From Azospirillum sp. TSH64 (lineage in GTDB: Bacteria > Pseudomonadota > Alphaproteobacteria > Azospirillales > Azospirillaceae): 64,000 nt of DNA. Positions 46,880-56,228 of this stretch are shown piece by piece; position 1 is the stretch's first letter, and every line of letters starts with the position of its first letter. The notes under the pieces are model-generated. The model saw nothing but the letters and a program-made list of their open reading frames with translations. It was not told where the DNA came from and made no database searches. A program made the position numbers and the translations under genes. The stretch spans positions 3,050,897 to 3,114,896 of the forward strand of contig NZ_LGQW01000015.1 of the NCBI RefSeq assembly GCF_003116035.1, read 5' to 3'.

Positions 46880-48496
46880 TTGACCCCCGTCAGCCCGCCC
46901 ACGGCACCGCCCGTCAGCCCGCAGTCCGGCCCCGACGCCCAGCCGGCCGCCTCGACGTTCCGCGAGGTGGAGTTGAAGCTGCATGCGGCGACGGCGGATC
47001 TGGCGCGGGTGGCGGCGCTGCCGGGGCTGTTGGCGATTGCCGACGGTCCGGCAGCGACCCAAAGGCTGCGAACCGCCTATTTCGACACGCCCGACTTCAA
47101 GCTCGCCGCCAACGGGGTGGCGTTGCGCGTGCGGCAGGAGGGGGACCGTTTCCTCCAGACCCTGAAGACGGTCAACAGCGCCAGCCCCGGCGATTCGGCC
47201 GCCGTCGCCGTGCGGCGGGAGTGGGAATGGGTCGTCGCCGGCGAGGCCGTCGATGTCGGCGCGTTGACGGATCCCAGCGTCGCCGGGCTGGTGCCGTCGG
47301 CGGCGCTCGATGCGCTGGATTGCCTGTTCATCACCGATTTCCGGCGCACCACCCTGCTGCTGCGCCCCGATCCGCTGACCGCGGTCGAGCTGGCCGTCGA
47401 TGACGGCGGCGTCTATGCCGGCGGCAACTCCCTGCCGATCAGCGAAGTGGAACTGGAGCTGAAAGCCGGCAAGGTCGCCAGCCTGTTCGATCTGGCGCTG
47501 ATGCTGCAGGCTGCCATTCCCATGCGCATCGGCACCGAAAGCAAGGCGGAGGCCGGCCTGCGGATGGTCACCGGCAGGGCGCCGGGACCGGCGGAAGCCG
47601 AACCGCTCGGCCTGTCGCCGCTGACCACCGTGGCGGAAGCCTATCGCCACATTCTGCGTCAGGCGCTGCGCCAGTTCCTGGCCAACGAGTCCTGCGCGCT
47701 GGCCGGCGGCGACGTGGAGGGGCTGCATCGCATGCGCGTGGCTCTTCGCCGGCTGCGCACCGCCCACCGCCTCTTCGCTCCGCTGATCGCCGCGCCGGAG
47801 GCCGACCGGCTGGTCGAGGAAAGCCGCGGGCTCGCCAAGCGGCTGGGACCGGCACGCGGCTGGGACGTGCTGATGTCCGGCGTCCTCGCTCCCCTCCTTG
47901 CCGACCCGACGGCGGCTCCGGGCATCGACCGTGCGGAGTTGGGACGGCTGGAATCGCTGGCCCGCTCCGCCGGTGCCGGTCCGGCACGCGAAGCGATGGC
48001 GGCGATTCTGGCGCCCGGCTGCACCACCACGGTCCTCGGCCTCGCCGCGTGGCTGGAGCATGGCCTTTGGATGTCGGAGGCGGAGGGCGACCGGCGGGCC
48101 ATGCTGTCGGCGCCGGTCACCACGCTTGCCGGCGGCTGGCTGTCTGCCCGCATGGCAAAGCTCGGCAAAGCGGCGAAACCGCCGGAGGATGCCAAGGGGC
48201 GCGACAAGCTGCGCCGGCGGCTGCGCACGCTGCGCTATACCGCCGATTTCTTCCGGGGACTGTATCCAGAGGCGGCCACCCTGCCCTTCTTCGCGGCGCT
48301 GGAACAGTTGCAGGCGGCGCTGGACGCCGATCAGGACGCCGTCACCGGCACCCGCATGCTCGCATCGCTGACCGGCGCCGACCCGAAGACGGTCGGCGCG
48401 GTCGCCGCCTGGATCGAGCGCCAATCCGAAAAGCGGCGCAAGGCGCTGCCCGAGCTGTGGAAGCGGTTCCGGGCCGTTCCGCCCTTCTGGTCATGA
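46880..48496 (+). CDS. CYTH and CHAD domain-containing protein
   Basis: A 538-residue two-domain protein. The N-terminal CYTH fold has the EVELKLH signature, R-x-R pairs (LRVRQEGD) and acidic strand VELELKAG, and binds or hydrolyses triphosphate/polyphosphate. The C-terminal CHAD domain (about residues 270-535) has histidine-rich, conserved helices (LHRMRVALRRLRTAHRLF, LRRRLRTLRYTADFF) that bind polyphosphate. The TTG at 46880 is preceded by GGGAGGAAG. Genomic proximity to ppk/ppx supports a polyphosphate role. Confidence 0.92.
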   Translation: MTPVSPPTAPPVSPQSGPDAQPAASTFREVELKLHAATADLARVAALPGLLAIADGPAATQRLRTAYFDTPDFKLAANGVALRVRQEGDRFLQTLKTVNSASPGDSAAVAVRREWEWVVAGEAVDVGALTDPSVAGLVPSAALDALDCLFITDFRRTTLLLRPDPLTAVELAVDDGGVYAGGNSLPISEVELELKAGKVASLFDLALMLQAAIPMRIGTESKAEAGLRMVTGRAPGPAEAEPLGLSPLTTVAEAYRHILRQALRQFLANESCALAGGDVEGLHRMRVALRRLRTAHRLFAPLIAAPEADRLVEESRGLAKRLGPARGWDVLMSGVLAPLLADPTAAPGIDRAELGRLESLARSAGAGPAREAMAAILAPGCTTTVLGLAAWLEHGLWMSEAEGDRRAMLSAPVTTLAGGWLSARMAKLGKAAKPPEDAKGRDKLRRRLRTLRYTADFFRGLYPEAATLPFFAALEQLQAALDADQDAVTGTRMLASLTGADPKTVGAVAAWIERQSEKRRKALPELWKRFRAVPPFWS

Positions 48497-48655
48497 CCGA
48501 CCCGCGCGGGGCGCCGGTGGCAATACCGCGCCTGGCGCATATATCGTCAGCCGACCGGCGGGAGGGGGCCAATTGAGCCATTTCCTCTGCCGGCCGATTT
48601 TCGTCATGCGTCGCGGCGCCTTGCCGCTTTCCATCCGGAAAAGCTTCGGGTAAAA

Positions 48656-48670
48656 GAACACTCCATGAAC
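48656..48670 (+). promoter_or_regulatory. LexA (SOS) box overlapping uvrA start
   Basis: GAAC-ACTCCAT-GAAC matches the alphaproteobacterial operator read on the opposite strand. The ATG of uvrA (48665) lies inside the spacer and second half-site. It is the exact reverse complement of the ssb box at 23762-23776. Confidence 0.85.
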
Positions 48671-51532
48671 AAGTACATCAGCGTCCGCGGCGCGCGGGAA
48701 CATAACCTGAAGAACGTCGATGTGGATCTGCCGCGCGACGAGCTGATCGTCATCACCGGCCTGTCGGGATCGGGCAAGTCGTCGCTTGCCTTCGACACGA
48801 TCTATGCCGAGGGGCAGCGGCGCTATGTGGAGAGCCTGTCGGCCTACGCGCGCCAGTTCCTCGAGCTGATGCAGAAGCCGGACGTCGATTCCATCGAGGG
48901 CCTGTCGCCGGCCATCTCCATCGAACAGAAGACGACCTCCAAGAATCCGCGCTCCACCGTCGGCACGGTGACGGAAATCTACGACTATATGCGCCTGCTC
49001 TGGGCGCGCGTCGGCATCCCCTATTCGCCGGCCACCGGCCTGCCCATCGAAAGCCAGACGGTCAGCCAGATGGTCGACCGCATCATGGCGATGCCGGAGG
49101 GCACGCGCCTGCTGCTGCTGGCGCCCTTCGTCCGCGGCCGCAAGGGCGAGTACAAAAAGGAAATCCAGGACCTGCGCAAGCGCGGCTTCCAGCGCGTGCG
49201 GGTCGACGGCACCATGTACGAGATCGACGAGGTGCCGGCGCTCAACAAGAAGCTGAAGCACGACATCGAGGTGGTGGTCGACCGCATCGTGGTCCGCGAG
49301 GGGCTGGGCAACCGTCTGGCCGATTCGCTGGAGACCGCGCTGGGGCTGGCCGACGGCATCGTCTGGGTCGAGAATGCCGAGACCAACGAGCAGACCGTCT
49401 TCTCGCAGAAATTCGCCTGTCCGGTCAGCGGCTTCACCATTCCGGAGATCGAGCCGCGGCTGTTCTCCTTCAACAACCCGTTCGGCGCTTGCCCGGCCTG
49501 CGACGGGCTGGGCAGCAAGATCTATTTCGACCCGATGCTGGTGGTCCCGGACGAGCGGCTGTCGCTGTCCAAGGGAGCCATCGCGCCGTGGGCTGGGTCC
49601 ACCTCCAAATACTATGACCAGACGCTCGAGAGCATCTGCGAGCATTTCGATGCGTCGATGACAACGCCCTGGCAGGATCTGCCGGAGAAGGTGCGCAAGA
49701 CGATCCTGTTCGGCTCGGACGGGTCGGCCATCACCATGACCTACGACGACGGCCTGCGGCGCTACCAGACCAACAAGGCGTTCGAAGGCATCGTCAACAA
49801 TCTGGAGCGGCGTTTCCGCGAGACCGACAGCGCCTGGACGCGCGACGAGCTGTCGAAATACCAGTCCTCCCAGCCCTGCGAGGTCTGCAAGGGCGCCCGC
49901 CTGAAGCCGGAGGCGCTGGCGGTCAAGATCCGCGGCCGCAACATTTCCGAAGCGGCGGAACTGTCCATCGCCGGCGCCGGTGCCTGGTTCAGCGAACTGA
50001 ACGAGCACCTGCGCCCGAAAGACCGCGAGATCGCCTACCGAATCCTCAAGGAGATCAACGAGCGCCTCGGTTTCCTAAATGCGGTGGGGCTTGAGTACCT
50101 GACGCTCAGCCGCGGGTCGGGCACGCTGTCGGGCGGCGAGAGCCAGCGGATCCGGCTCGCCTCGCAGATCGGCTCCGGCCTGACCGGCGTGCTGTATGTG
50201 CTGGACGAACCGTCCATCGGCCTGCACCAGCGCGACAATGACCGGCTGCTGGAGACCCTGAAGCGCCTGCGCGACATCGGCAACACCGTCGTCGTCGTCG
50301 AACATGACGAGGATGCGATCCGCAGCGCCGACTATCTGGTCGACATGGGACCCGGCGCCGGCCAGCATGGCGGTTCGGTCATCGCGCAGGGGACACCGGA
50401 GGAGGTTCAGAAGAACCCCGACAGCATCACCGCCCAGTATCTGAACGGCACCCGCTTCGTTCCGGTGCCCGACACCCGCCGGCCCGGCCATCCCGGCCAG
50501 TTCCTGGAGGTGCAGGGCGCGCGGGCCAACAACTTGCAGAACGTCTCGACCAAAATTCCGCTCGGCACCTTCACCTGCGTGACCGGCGTGTCCGGCGGCG
50601 GCAAGTCCACGCTGATCATCGAGACGCTGTACAAGGCGGTCGCGCGCAAGCTGATGGGCGCCCGCGAGCATCCGGCCGAACATGACGCCGTGCTTGGGCT
50701 GGAGCATCTGGACAAGGTCATCGACATCGACCAGTCGCCGATCGGCCGCACCCCGCGCTCCAACCCGGCGACCTATACCGGGGCCTTCACGCCGATGCGC
50801 GACTGGTTTGCCGGACTGCCGGAGGCAAAGGCGCGCGGCTACGGTCCGGGCCGCTTCTCCTTCAACGTCAAGGGCGGGCGCTGCGAGGCCTGCCAGGGCG
50901 ACGGTGTCATCAAGATCGAGATGCACTTCCTGCCCGACGTCTATGTCACCTGCGATGTCTGCCACGGCAAGCGCTACAACCGCGAGACGCTGGAAGTCAC
51001 CTACCGCGACAAGACCATCGCCGACGTGCTGGACATGACGGTCGAGGAGGGCAAGGAGTTCTTCAAGGCGGTTCCCGGCATCCGCGACAAGCTGGACACG
51101 CTGGAACGCGTCGGCCTTGGCTACATCCACATCGGGCAGGCGGCAACCACCCTGTCGGGCGGCGAGGCGCAGCGCGTCAAGCTGTCCAAGGAATTGAGCC
51201 GCCGCGCCACCGGCCGCACGCTGTACATCCTCGACGAACCGACCACCGGCCTGCATTTCGCCGACGTCGAAAAGCTGATGGAGGTGCTGCACGCGCTGGT
51301 CGACCAGGGCAACACGGTGCTGGTGATCGAGCACAATCTGGAGGTCATCAAGACCGCCGACTGGATCATCGACCTGGGGCCGGAGGGCGGCACCGGCGGC
51401 GGCGAGATCGTCGCCGAGGGCACGCCGGAGGAAGTCGCCAAGGTCGAGCGCAGCTATACCGGCCGCTATCTCGCCCCCTACCTAAAGGCGAAGCCGGCGG
51501 TGCGGAAATCGGCAACCCGAAAGAGGGCGTGA
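48665..51532 (+). CDS. uvrA: Excinuclease ABC subunit A
   Basis: The 955-residue damage-recognition ATPase of nucleotide excision repair has two ABC modules: Walker [10 protein letters not shown] and GVSGGGKST, signatures LSGGESQR and LSGGEAQR, and Walker [11 protein letters not shown] and [10 protein letters not shown]. Zinc-binding cysteines occur in CPVSGF...[12 protein letters not shown] and the CEACQGDG...CDVCHGK module. The length is canonical. The start is fixed by [22 protein letters not shown] control is indicated by the LexA box over the start codon. Confidence 0.98.
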   Translation: MNKYISVRGAREHNLKNVDVDLPRDELIVITGLSGSGKSSLAFDTIYAEGQRRYVESLSAYARQFLELMQKPDVDSIEGLSPAISIEQKTTSKNPRSTVGTVTEIYDYMRLLWARVGIPYSPATGLPIESQTVSQMVDRIMAMPEGTRLLLLAPFVRGRKGEYKKEIQDLRKRGFQRVRVDGTMYEIDEVPALNKKLKHDIEVVVDRIVVREGLGNRLADSLETALGLADGIVWVENAETNEQTVFSQKFACPVSGFTIPEIEPRLFSFNNPFGACPACDGLGSKIYFDPMLVVPDERLSLSKGAIAPWAGSTSKYYDQTLESICEHFDASMTTPWQDLPEKVRKTILFGSDGSAITMTYDDGLRRYQTNKAFEGIVNNLERRFRETDSAWTRDELSKYQSSQPCEVCKGARLKPEALAVKIRGRNISEAAELSIAGAGAWFSELNEHLRPKDREIAYRILKEINERLGFLNAVGLEYLTLSRGSGTLSGGESQRIRLASQIGSGLTGVLYVLDEPSIGLHQRDNDRLLETLKRLRDIGNTVVVVEHDEDAIRSADYLVDMGPGAGQHGGSVIAQGTPEEVQKNPDSITAQYLNGTRFVPVPDTRRPGHPGQFLEVQGARANNLQNVSTKIPLGTFTCVTGVSGGGKSTLIIETLYKAVARKLMGAREHPAEHDAVLGLEHLDKVIDIDQSPIGRTPRSNPATYTGAFTPMRDWFAGLPEAKARGYGPGRFSFNVKGGRCEACQGDGVIKIEMHFLPDVYVTCDVCHGKRYNRETLEVTYRDKTIADVLDMTVEEGKEFFKAVPGIRDKLDTLERVGLGYIHIGQAATTLSGGEAQRVKLSKELSRRATGRTLYILDEPTTGLHFADVEKLMEVLHALVDQGNTVLVIEHNLEVIKTADWIIDLGPEGGTGGGEIVAEGTPEEVAKVERSYTGRYLAPYLKAKPAVRKSATRKRA

Positions 51533-51594
51533 ACAAACGCAAGCTGCGCCTTGTTCTTGCAGGCAGACTTCGCACTGCATGGGAGACGAGGGGC

Positions 51595-51792
51595 ATGAGC
51601 AAGACGCTTCTGACCGGTGTGGGGGCCGCCCTTGGTGCGGCCCTGCTGCTGGCGGCCTGCGGGTCCGACAAATCCACCACCAGCACGACGACCACGACGA
51701 CGACGACCCCCAGCTACGGCTCGACTACCGTGGCGCCGGCTCCGACCGGCTCCACCACCGTCGAACGCAGCACGACGACGAAGAGCGAGTGA
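51595..51792 (+). CDS. Small threonine-rich lipoprotein
   Basis: The 65-residue protein starts MSKTLLTGVGAALGAALLLA with lipobox LAAC, giving a lipidated cysteine and a mature peptide of about 43 residues that is almost entirely Thr/Ser/Pro (STTSTTTTTTTTPSYGS). It lies behind GACGAGGGG, 62 bp after uvrA. Low-complexity threonine runs come from ACG/ACC repeats. Unknown function; real because signal, lipobox and ribosome-binding site agree. Confidence 0.7.
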   Translation: MSKTLLTGVGAALGAALLLAACGSDKSTTSTTTTTTTTPSYGSTTVAPAPTGSTTVERSTTTKSE

Positions 51793-51866
51793 GCCACTGC
51801 TTGGTTGACGCCCCAGGCTCACTGTTCCGCTTGGCTCGATGTTCTGACTGACTCCTGATCGACTTG

Positions 51867-51895
51867 CAGCCGGCCTTCCCCGTGAAGGCCGGCTG
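51867..51895 (+). terminator. Hairpin between lipoprotein gene and trmFO
   Basis: CAGCCGGCCTT and AAGGCCGGCTG form a perfect 11-bp stem with a 7-nt loop, followed by ATCTGTGT. A plausible intrinsic terminator with a weak U-run. Confidence 0.65.
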
Positions 51896-51997
51896 ATCTG
51901 TGTCTGACGGCCGCCGTTTGAGGACTGTCGTTTTGGAAGCGGACAGCCTAGATTGCGCGTCAATCATCCGCAGTCTTCTGTTTGGAAAATCGCTTCT

Positions 51998-53341
51998 ATG
52001 ACCGACACCCTTCGCCCCGTCCATGTCATCGGCGGCGGTCTCGCCGGCTCGGAAGCCGCTTGGCAGCTCGCCTCCCGCGGCGTGCCCGTCGTGCTGCACG
52101 AGATGCGGCCGGTCCGCAAGACCGAGGCCCATGATACCGACAAGCTTGCGGAGCTGGTCTGTTCCAACTCCTTCCGGTCGGACGATGCCGAATACAATGC
52201 GGTCGGGCTGCTGCATGAGGAGATGCGGCGCTGCGGCTCGCTGATCCTGCGCTGCGCCGACGCGCACAAGGTGCCGGCCGGCGGCGCGCTGGCCATGGAC
52301 CGCGACGGCTTTGCCGATGCGGTGACGGAAGCCGTCTCCACCCATCCGCTGATCACCATCCAGCGCGAGGAAGTCGCCGGCCTGCCGCCGGAGGAGTGGG
52401 ACAGCGTCATCGTCGCCACCGGCCCCCTCACCTCCCCCGCCCTTGCAGAGGCGGTGCGCGACCAGACCGGCGAGGAGTCGCTGGCCTTCTTCGACGCCAT
52501 CGCCCCCATCGTCTATCTGGAGAGTGTCGACCTGTCCAAGGCATGGTTCCAGTCGCGCTACGACAAGCCCGGTCCCGGCGGCACCGGCAAGGACTACATC
52601 AATTGCGCCTTCGAGAAGGACGAGTACCGCGCCTTCATCGCCGCGCTGATCGAGGGCGAGAAGCTCGACTTCAAGGAGTGGGAGAAGAACACTCCCTACT
52701 TCGAAGGCTGCCTGCCGATCGAGGTGATGGCGGAGCGCGGCGTCGATACCCTGCGCTACGGCCCGATGAAGCCGGTCGGCCTGACCAACCCGCACAAGCC
52801 GGAACGCCGCCCCTATGCGGTGGTCCAGTTGCGCCAGGACAATGCGCTGGGCACGCTGTACAACCTCGTCGGCTTTCAGACCAAGCTGCGCCATGCCGAA
52901 CAGGCCCGCATCTTCCGCATGATCCCCGGCCTGGAGAATGCCGAGTTCGCCCGGCTCGGCGGCATGCACCGCAACACCTTCCTGAACAGTCCGCGCATCC
53001 TGGACGGCGCCCTGCGGCTGAAGTCGCTGCCGCGCCTGCGCTTCGCCGGCCAGGTCACCGGCTGCGAAGGCTATGTGGAGAGTGCGGCGGTCGGCCTGCT
53101 CGCCGGCCGTTTCGCCGCGGCGGAGCGTCTGGGGCAGGAGATCAGCGCTCCCCCGGTGACCACGGCACTCGGCGCCATCCTCGGCCACATCACCGGCGGG
53201 GCGGAGGCGGAAACCTACCAGCCGATGAACGTCAATTTCGGCCTGTTCCCGCCGGTTGACGACAAGATCCGCGGCCGGGACCGCAAGCTGGCCTACACCC
53301 GCCGGGCGATGGCCGACCTTGACGGCTGGCTGAACGGCTGA
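51998..53341 (+). CDS. trmFO: Methylenetetrahydrofolate-tRNA-(uracil-5-)-methyltransferase TrmFO
   Basis: The 447-residue flavoprotein makes m5U54 in the tRNA T-loop with methylene-THF. It begins with the FAD motif [16 protein letters not shown], then [12 protein letters not shown] and [13 protein letters not shown], and near the C-terminus [20 protein letters not shown]. TrmFO is normal in alphaproteobacteria that lack TrmA. ATG 51998 is used. With dusB (D) it is the second tRNA-modification gene in the window. Confidence 0.96.
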   Translation: MTDTLRPVHVIGGGLAGSEAAWQLASRGVPVVLHEMRPVRKTEAHDTDKLAELVCSNSFRSDDAEYNAVGLLHEEMRRCGSLILRCADAHKVPAGGALAMDRDGFADAVTEAVSTHPLITIQREEVAGLPPEEWDSVIVATGPLTSPALAEAVRDQTGEESLAFFDAIAPIVYLESVDLSKAWFQSRYDKPGPGGTGKDYINCAFEKDEYRAFIAALIEGEKLDFKEWEKNTPYFEGCLPIEVMAERGVDTLRYGPMKPVGLTNPHKPERRPYAVVQLRQDNALGTLYNLVGFQTKLRHAEQARIFRMIPGLENAEFARLGGMHRNTFLNSPRILDGALRLKSLPRLRFAGQVTGCEGYVESAAVGLLAGRFAAAERLGQEISAPPVTTALGAILGHITGGAEAETYQPMNVNFGLFPPVDDKIRGRDRKLAYTRRAMADLDGWLNG

Positions 53342-53368
53342 CCGGCGGGTTTCCGCGATGCCCGGGCG

Positions 53369-54223
53369 TCAGTAGCGCCCGCGCATCGCCGCCCAGCCCA
53401 TCCGAAGCTGACGGAATGGATTGGCCAACAGGACGCGCGGGGCGAACACGTCGTTGCCCTCGCGCGCGATCACGCCCAGATGCAGGTCGGCCAGCGTCGC
53501 CGGTAGCAGTGCCGGAACCGCCGCCTTCGGCAATTCGCGGCGCAGCTTGCGGGCCTCGGCCAGATGCCCGCGCGCCACATCGGCGATCTCGCCCACCACC
53601 GGCCGCAATTCCGGCGTCGAGCGTCCGGCGAACAGATCCTCAGCTTTGGCACCATGGTGCTGCATCAAATCGTCCGGCAGGCGCAGACGGTGCTGACGCG
53701 CCAGGAACGGCACCGCGCGCAGGATGCCGGACAGGGCATAGGCGATGCCGACATGGCGCCCGGCCGCCATCGCCGCCGCATCCCGCGCGCCCAGGATCTC
53801 CAGCGCCAACTGGACCAGCGGCGCCCCTGTCACTTCGGCATAATTGACCAGACAGGTCAGGTCGGCCGGCGGCGTGTCGTCCAGATCGGCTTCCCGGGCG
53901 TCGACCAGCCGGTCGAACAGGGCACGGCTCAATCCCAGCCCGCGCGCCGCCTGCGCCAGGGGCTCCATCACCTCATGCCGGGGTACGGGTCCATCCTCAT
54001 AGACGGCTTCGATCCCGTCGCGCCAGAATTGAAGTCTCATCTGGCCAAGGATCGGTTCACTGACCACCTCGCGCGTCTTCGCGATCTCAAGGTTGAAGGC
54101 GTAGAGTGCGAACGTCGCCTCGCGCCTGTCGGCGGGGGTGAACAGACCTGCCAGAAAGTGGTCGTTGTCATATTTCCGAACCTCCCGTCCGCAATAGGAC
54201 AGGTCGGTCGCAGCCTTCACCAT
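53369..54223 (-). CDS. NDUFAF6-like squalene/phytoene synthase-fold protein
   Basis: A 284-residue protein with the trans-isoprenyl synthase fold (YCGREVRKYDNDHFLAGLF, RREATFALYAFNLEIAKTRE, LGQMRLQFWRDGIE). The aspartate-rich catalytic motifs are absent: the first is NLEIAKTRE instead of DDxxD. It therefore matches the complex I assembly factor NDUFAF6/C8orf38 family rather than an active synthase. Divergent from hpnC with a 123-bp gap. Start ATG at 54223 (MVKAATDLSYCG). Confidence 0.85.
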   Translation of the reverse strand: MVKAATDLSYCGREVRKYDNDHFLAGLFTPADRREATFALYAFNLEIAKTREVVSEPILGQMRLQFWRDGIEAVYEDGPVPRHEVMEPLAQAARGLGLSRALFDRLVDAREADLDDTPPADLTCLVNYAEVTGAPLVQLALEILGARDAAAMAAGRHVGIAYALSGILRAVPFLARQHRLRLPDDLMQHHGAKAEDLFAGRSTPELRPVVGEIADVARGHLAEARKLRRELPKAAVPALLPATLADLHLGVIAREGNDVFAPRVLLANPFRQLRMGWAAMRGRY

Positions 54224-54346
54224 GGGATGCCCGATTGGAAAAAGAGGGGAGGAGCGATGGAAGGACGGGCCAAAGCCTGTTGCTACGCCTATATGAAGCA
54301 CACACGGTCGCACCGCCAGCCCCGACGCGCAGCAGGCAGGGATCCC

Positions 54347-55219
54347 ATGACGGATTTCAACATCGCCCCGACGAAACCCCGCAAGACCGGTCCGGTCGCA
54401 CGCAAGGACGAATCGGGAGAGAATTTCCCCGTCGCGTCCCGGCTGATACCGAAGCACCTGCGTCCGCATGTGATCGCCTTCTACCGCTTCGTGCGCTTGG
54501 CCGACGACATCGCCGACGATGCGGATCTCGAACCGGAGACCAAGCTGGCTTACCTGGAGGCGCTTGAACGGGCGCTGACCTCGGGCCAGGCCAAGCATGC
54601 CTATTTGAAGCCGGCCACCGATCTGCGGGAGAGCCTGCAGAAGACCGGCGTCAGCGACCGCCATGCCCGCCAAATTCTGCGCGCCTTTCGCCGCGATTCG
54701 GTCGGCGCCCGCTGCCACAGCTGGAGTGACCTGCTTCTCTACTGCCGCTTCTCGGCCAATCCGGTCGGCCGCTACCTGCTGGAGCTGCATGGCGAGGGTG
54801 TGGCCGCCGGGCCGGCGTCCGACGCGCTCTGCTCCGCCCTGCAGGTGCTGAACCATCTCCAGGACGCACGGGAGGACTGGACGCAGCTCGGGCGCTGCTA
54901 CATCCCGCTGGCCTGGTTCGACGAGGCGGGAATCAGCGTCGAGCGCCTTGTGGAGGGCGAGAGCGACGCGCGCATGCGCGCCATCTTCGATCAGGCGCTG
55001 GAGCATACCGACCGCCTGCTGGAACGCGCCGCCGCCCTGCCCGGCCTGATCCAGCATCGCGGCCTCCGCATGGAGGCGGCGGTCATCCTCAGTCTCGCCG
55101 AATCGCTGTCACGGCGCCTGAAGTCCCGCGACCCGATGAAGACGCGGGTGATGCTGGGTGCCCACCACAAGCTGGCCGCCGTGGCGCGGGGGCTGGCGCG
55201 GAGCTTCTCCGCCGCATAA
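54347..55219 (+). CDS. hpnC: Hydroxysqualene synthase HpnC
   Basis: A 290-residue enzyme acting after HpnD: it converts presqualene diphosphate to hydroxysqualene. The HpnC-specific start GENFPVASRLIPKHLRPHV is present, and both aspartate motifs are intact: RLADDIADDAD and NHLQDAREDW. First gene of hpnC-hpnD-hpnE, feeding squalene to hopanoid synthesis. CAGGGA precedes the ATG. The squalene-hopene cyclase gene is not in the window. Confidence 0.93.
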   Translation: MTDFNIAPTKPRKTGPVARKDESGENFPVASRLIPKHLRPHVIAFYRFVRLADDIADDADLEPETKLAYLEALERALTSGQAKHAYLKPATDLRESLQKTGVSDRHARQILRAFRRDSVGARCHSWSDLLLYCRFSANPVGRYLLELHGEGVAAGPASDALCSALQVLNHLQDAREDWTQLGRCYIPLAWFDEAGISVERLVEGESDARMRAIFDQALEHTDRLLERAAALPGLIQHRGLRMEAAVILSLAESLSRRLKSRDPMKTRVMLGAHHKLAAVARGLARSFSAA

Positions 55220-55231
55220 ACTCCGGGGCCA

Positions 55232-55270
55232 CACGTCGCGACGTGCACCGTCAGGCACGTCACGACGTGC
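55232..55270. repeat. Tandem palindromes between hpnC and hpnD
   Basis: A perfect 14-bp palindrome CACGTCGCGACGTG (55232-55245) is followed after 9 bp by a near copy GCACGTCACGACGTGC (55255-55270), the latter abutting the hpnD ATG at 55272. The unit CACGTCRCGACGTGCA repeats with a 24-bp period. It could be a regulator site or an RNA structure covering the hpnD ribosome-binding region. Confidence 0.7.
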
Positions 55271-55271
55271 A

Positions 55272-56228
55272 ATGCCCAGGATGCTACAGATGACCCCTCC
55301 GCCGCTGGAGACGGCCCCGCTGGAACCGGTATCCACGACGTCGCCGGACAGGAATGCGCCGGATAGGAAGGTGTCCGATACGGCGACGTCCGTCACCGCC
55401 AAGTCGGGCAGCACCTTCTATTGGCCGATGCGTCTGCTGCCCGCCTCCAAGAGGGCGGCGATGTTCGCCATCTATGCCTTCTGCCGCAGGATCGACGACA
55501 TTGCCGACGAACCGGGCGAGCCTGCCGACAAGCGGGCCGCCCTTGACTCCTGGCGGCGCGACATCCGCGACCTTTATGTCGGCGGCGTCCCCGGCAGCCC
55601 TCTGACCGCTGCGCTGAAAGGCGCCATCGAGCGCTACGGACTGCCGCGGGCCGAGCTTGAGGCGCTGATCGACGGCATGGCGATGGATGTTGCCGGCGAG
55701 GAGGCCGGCGGCTTCCAGGCGCCCGATCTCGACACTCTGCGGCTCTACTGCCGGCGCGTCGCCGGCGCCGTCGGCATGCTGGCGATCCGTGTCTTCGACC
55801 GTGCCGACCCAGACACGGAGCAATTTGCCCTGGCGCTGGGCGAAGCCCTGCAACTCACCAACATCCTGCGCGATCTGGCCGAGGATGCGGAATTGCACCG
55901 GCTGTACCTGCCGCGCGAACTGCTGCGGGCCGCCGGGATCGACGCCACCGACCCGGAGACGGTGTTGGCCCACCCCGCCCTGCCAAAAGCCTGTGAGGCG
56001 CTGGCCGATCTCGCGGAAGCCCGCTTCGCCGAGGCACGCTCCGCCATTGCCGGGCATGCGCGCGGGTCACTGTGGGCCGCAACCGCCATGATGGTGCTGT
56101 ACCACCGCCTGCTGAAGCGCCTGCGGGCGGCCGGCTGGCGCGACCTGAAGGCCCGAGTCCGCGTCGGCCGGCGGGAAAGCGCCTGGGTGGCGGTGCGCTG
56201 CATGCTCGGCATCCCTCCGGCCGGCTGA
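55272..56228 (+). CDS. hpnD: Presqualene diphosphate synthase HpnD
   Basis: A 318-residue synthase that condenses two farnesyl diphosphates. A disordered N-terminal 45 residues precede the catalytic core, with STFYWPMRLLPASKRAAMFA, CRRIDDIADEPG (first Asp motif) and TNILRDLAEDAELHRLYLP (second). Possible starts are 55272, 55281 or 55290, all ATG; the first has no free Shine-Dalgarno sequence because it abuts the palindrome. The stop shares one base with the hpnE start. Confidence 0.93.
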   Translation: MPRMLQMTPPPLETAPLEPVSTTSPDRNAPDRKVSDTATSVTAKSGSTFYWPMRLLPASKRAAMFAIYAFCRRIDDIADEPGEPADKRAALDSWRRDIRDLYVGGVPGSPLTAALKGAIERYGLPRAELEALIDGMAMDVAGEEAGGFQAPDLDTLRLYCRRVAGAVGMLAIRVFDRADPDTEQFALALGEALQLTNILRDLAEDAELHRLYLPRELLRAAGIDATDPETVLAHPALPKACEALADLAEARFAEARSAIAGHARGSLWAATAMMVLYHRLLKRLRAAGWRDLKARVRVGRRESAWVAVRCMLGIPPAG

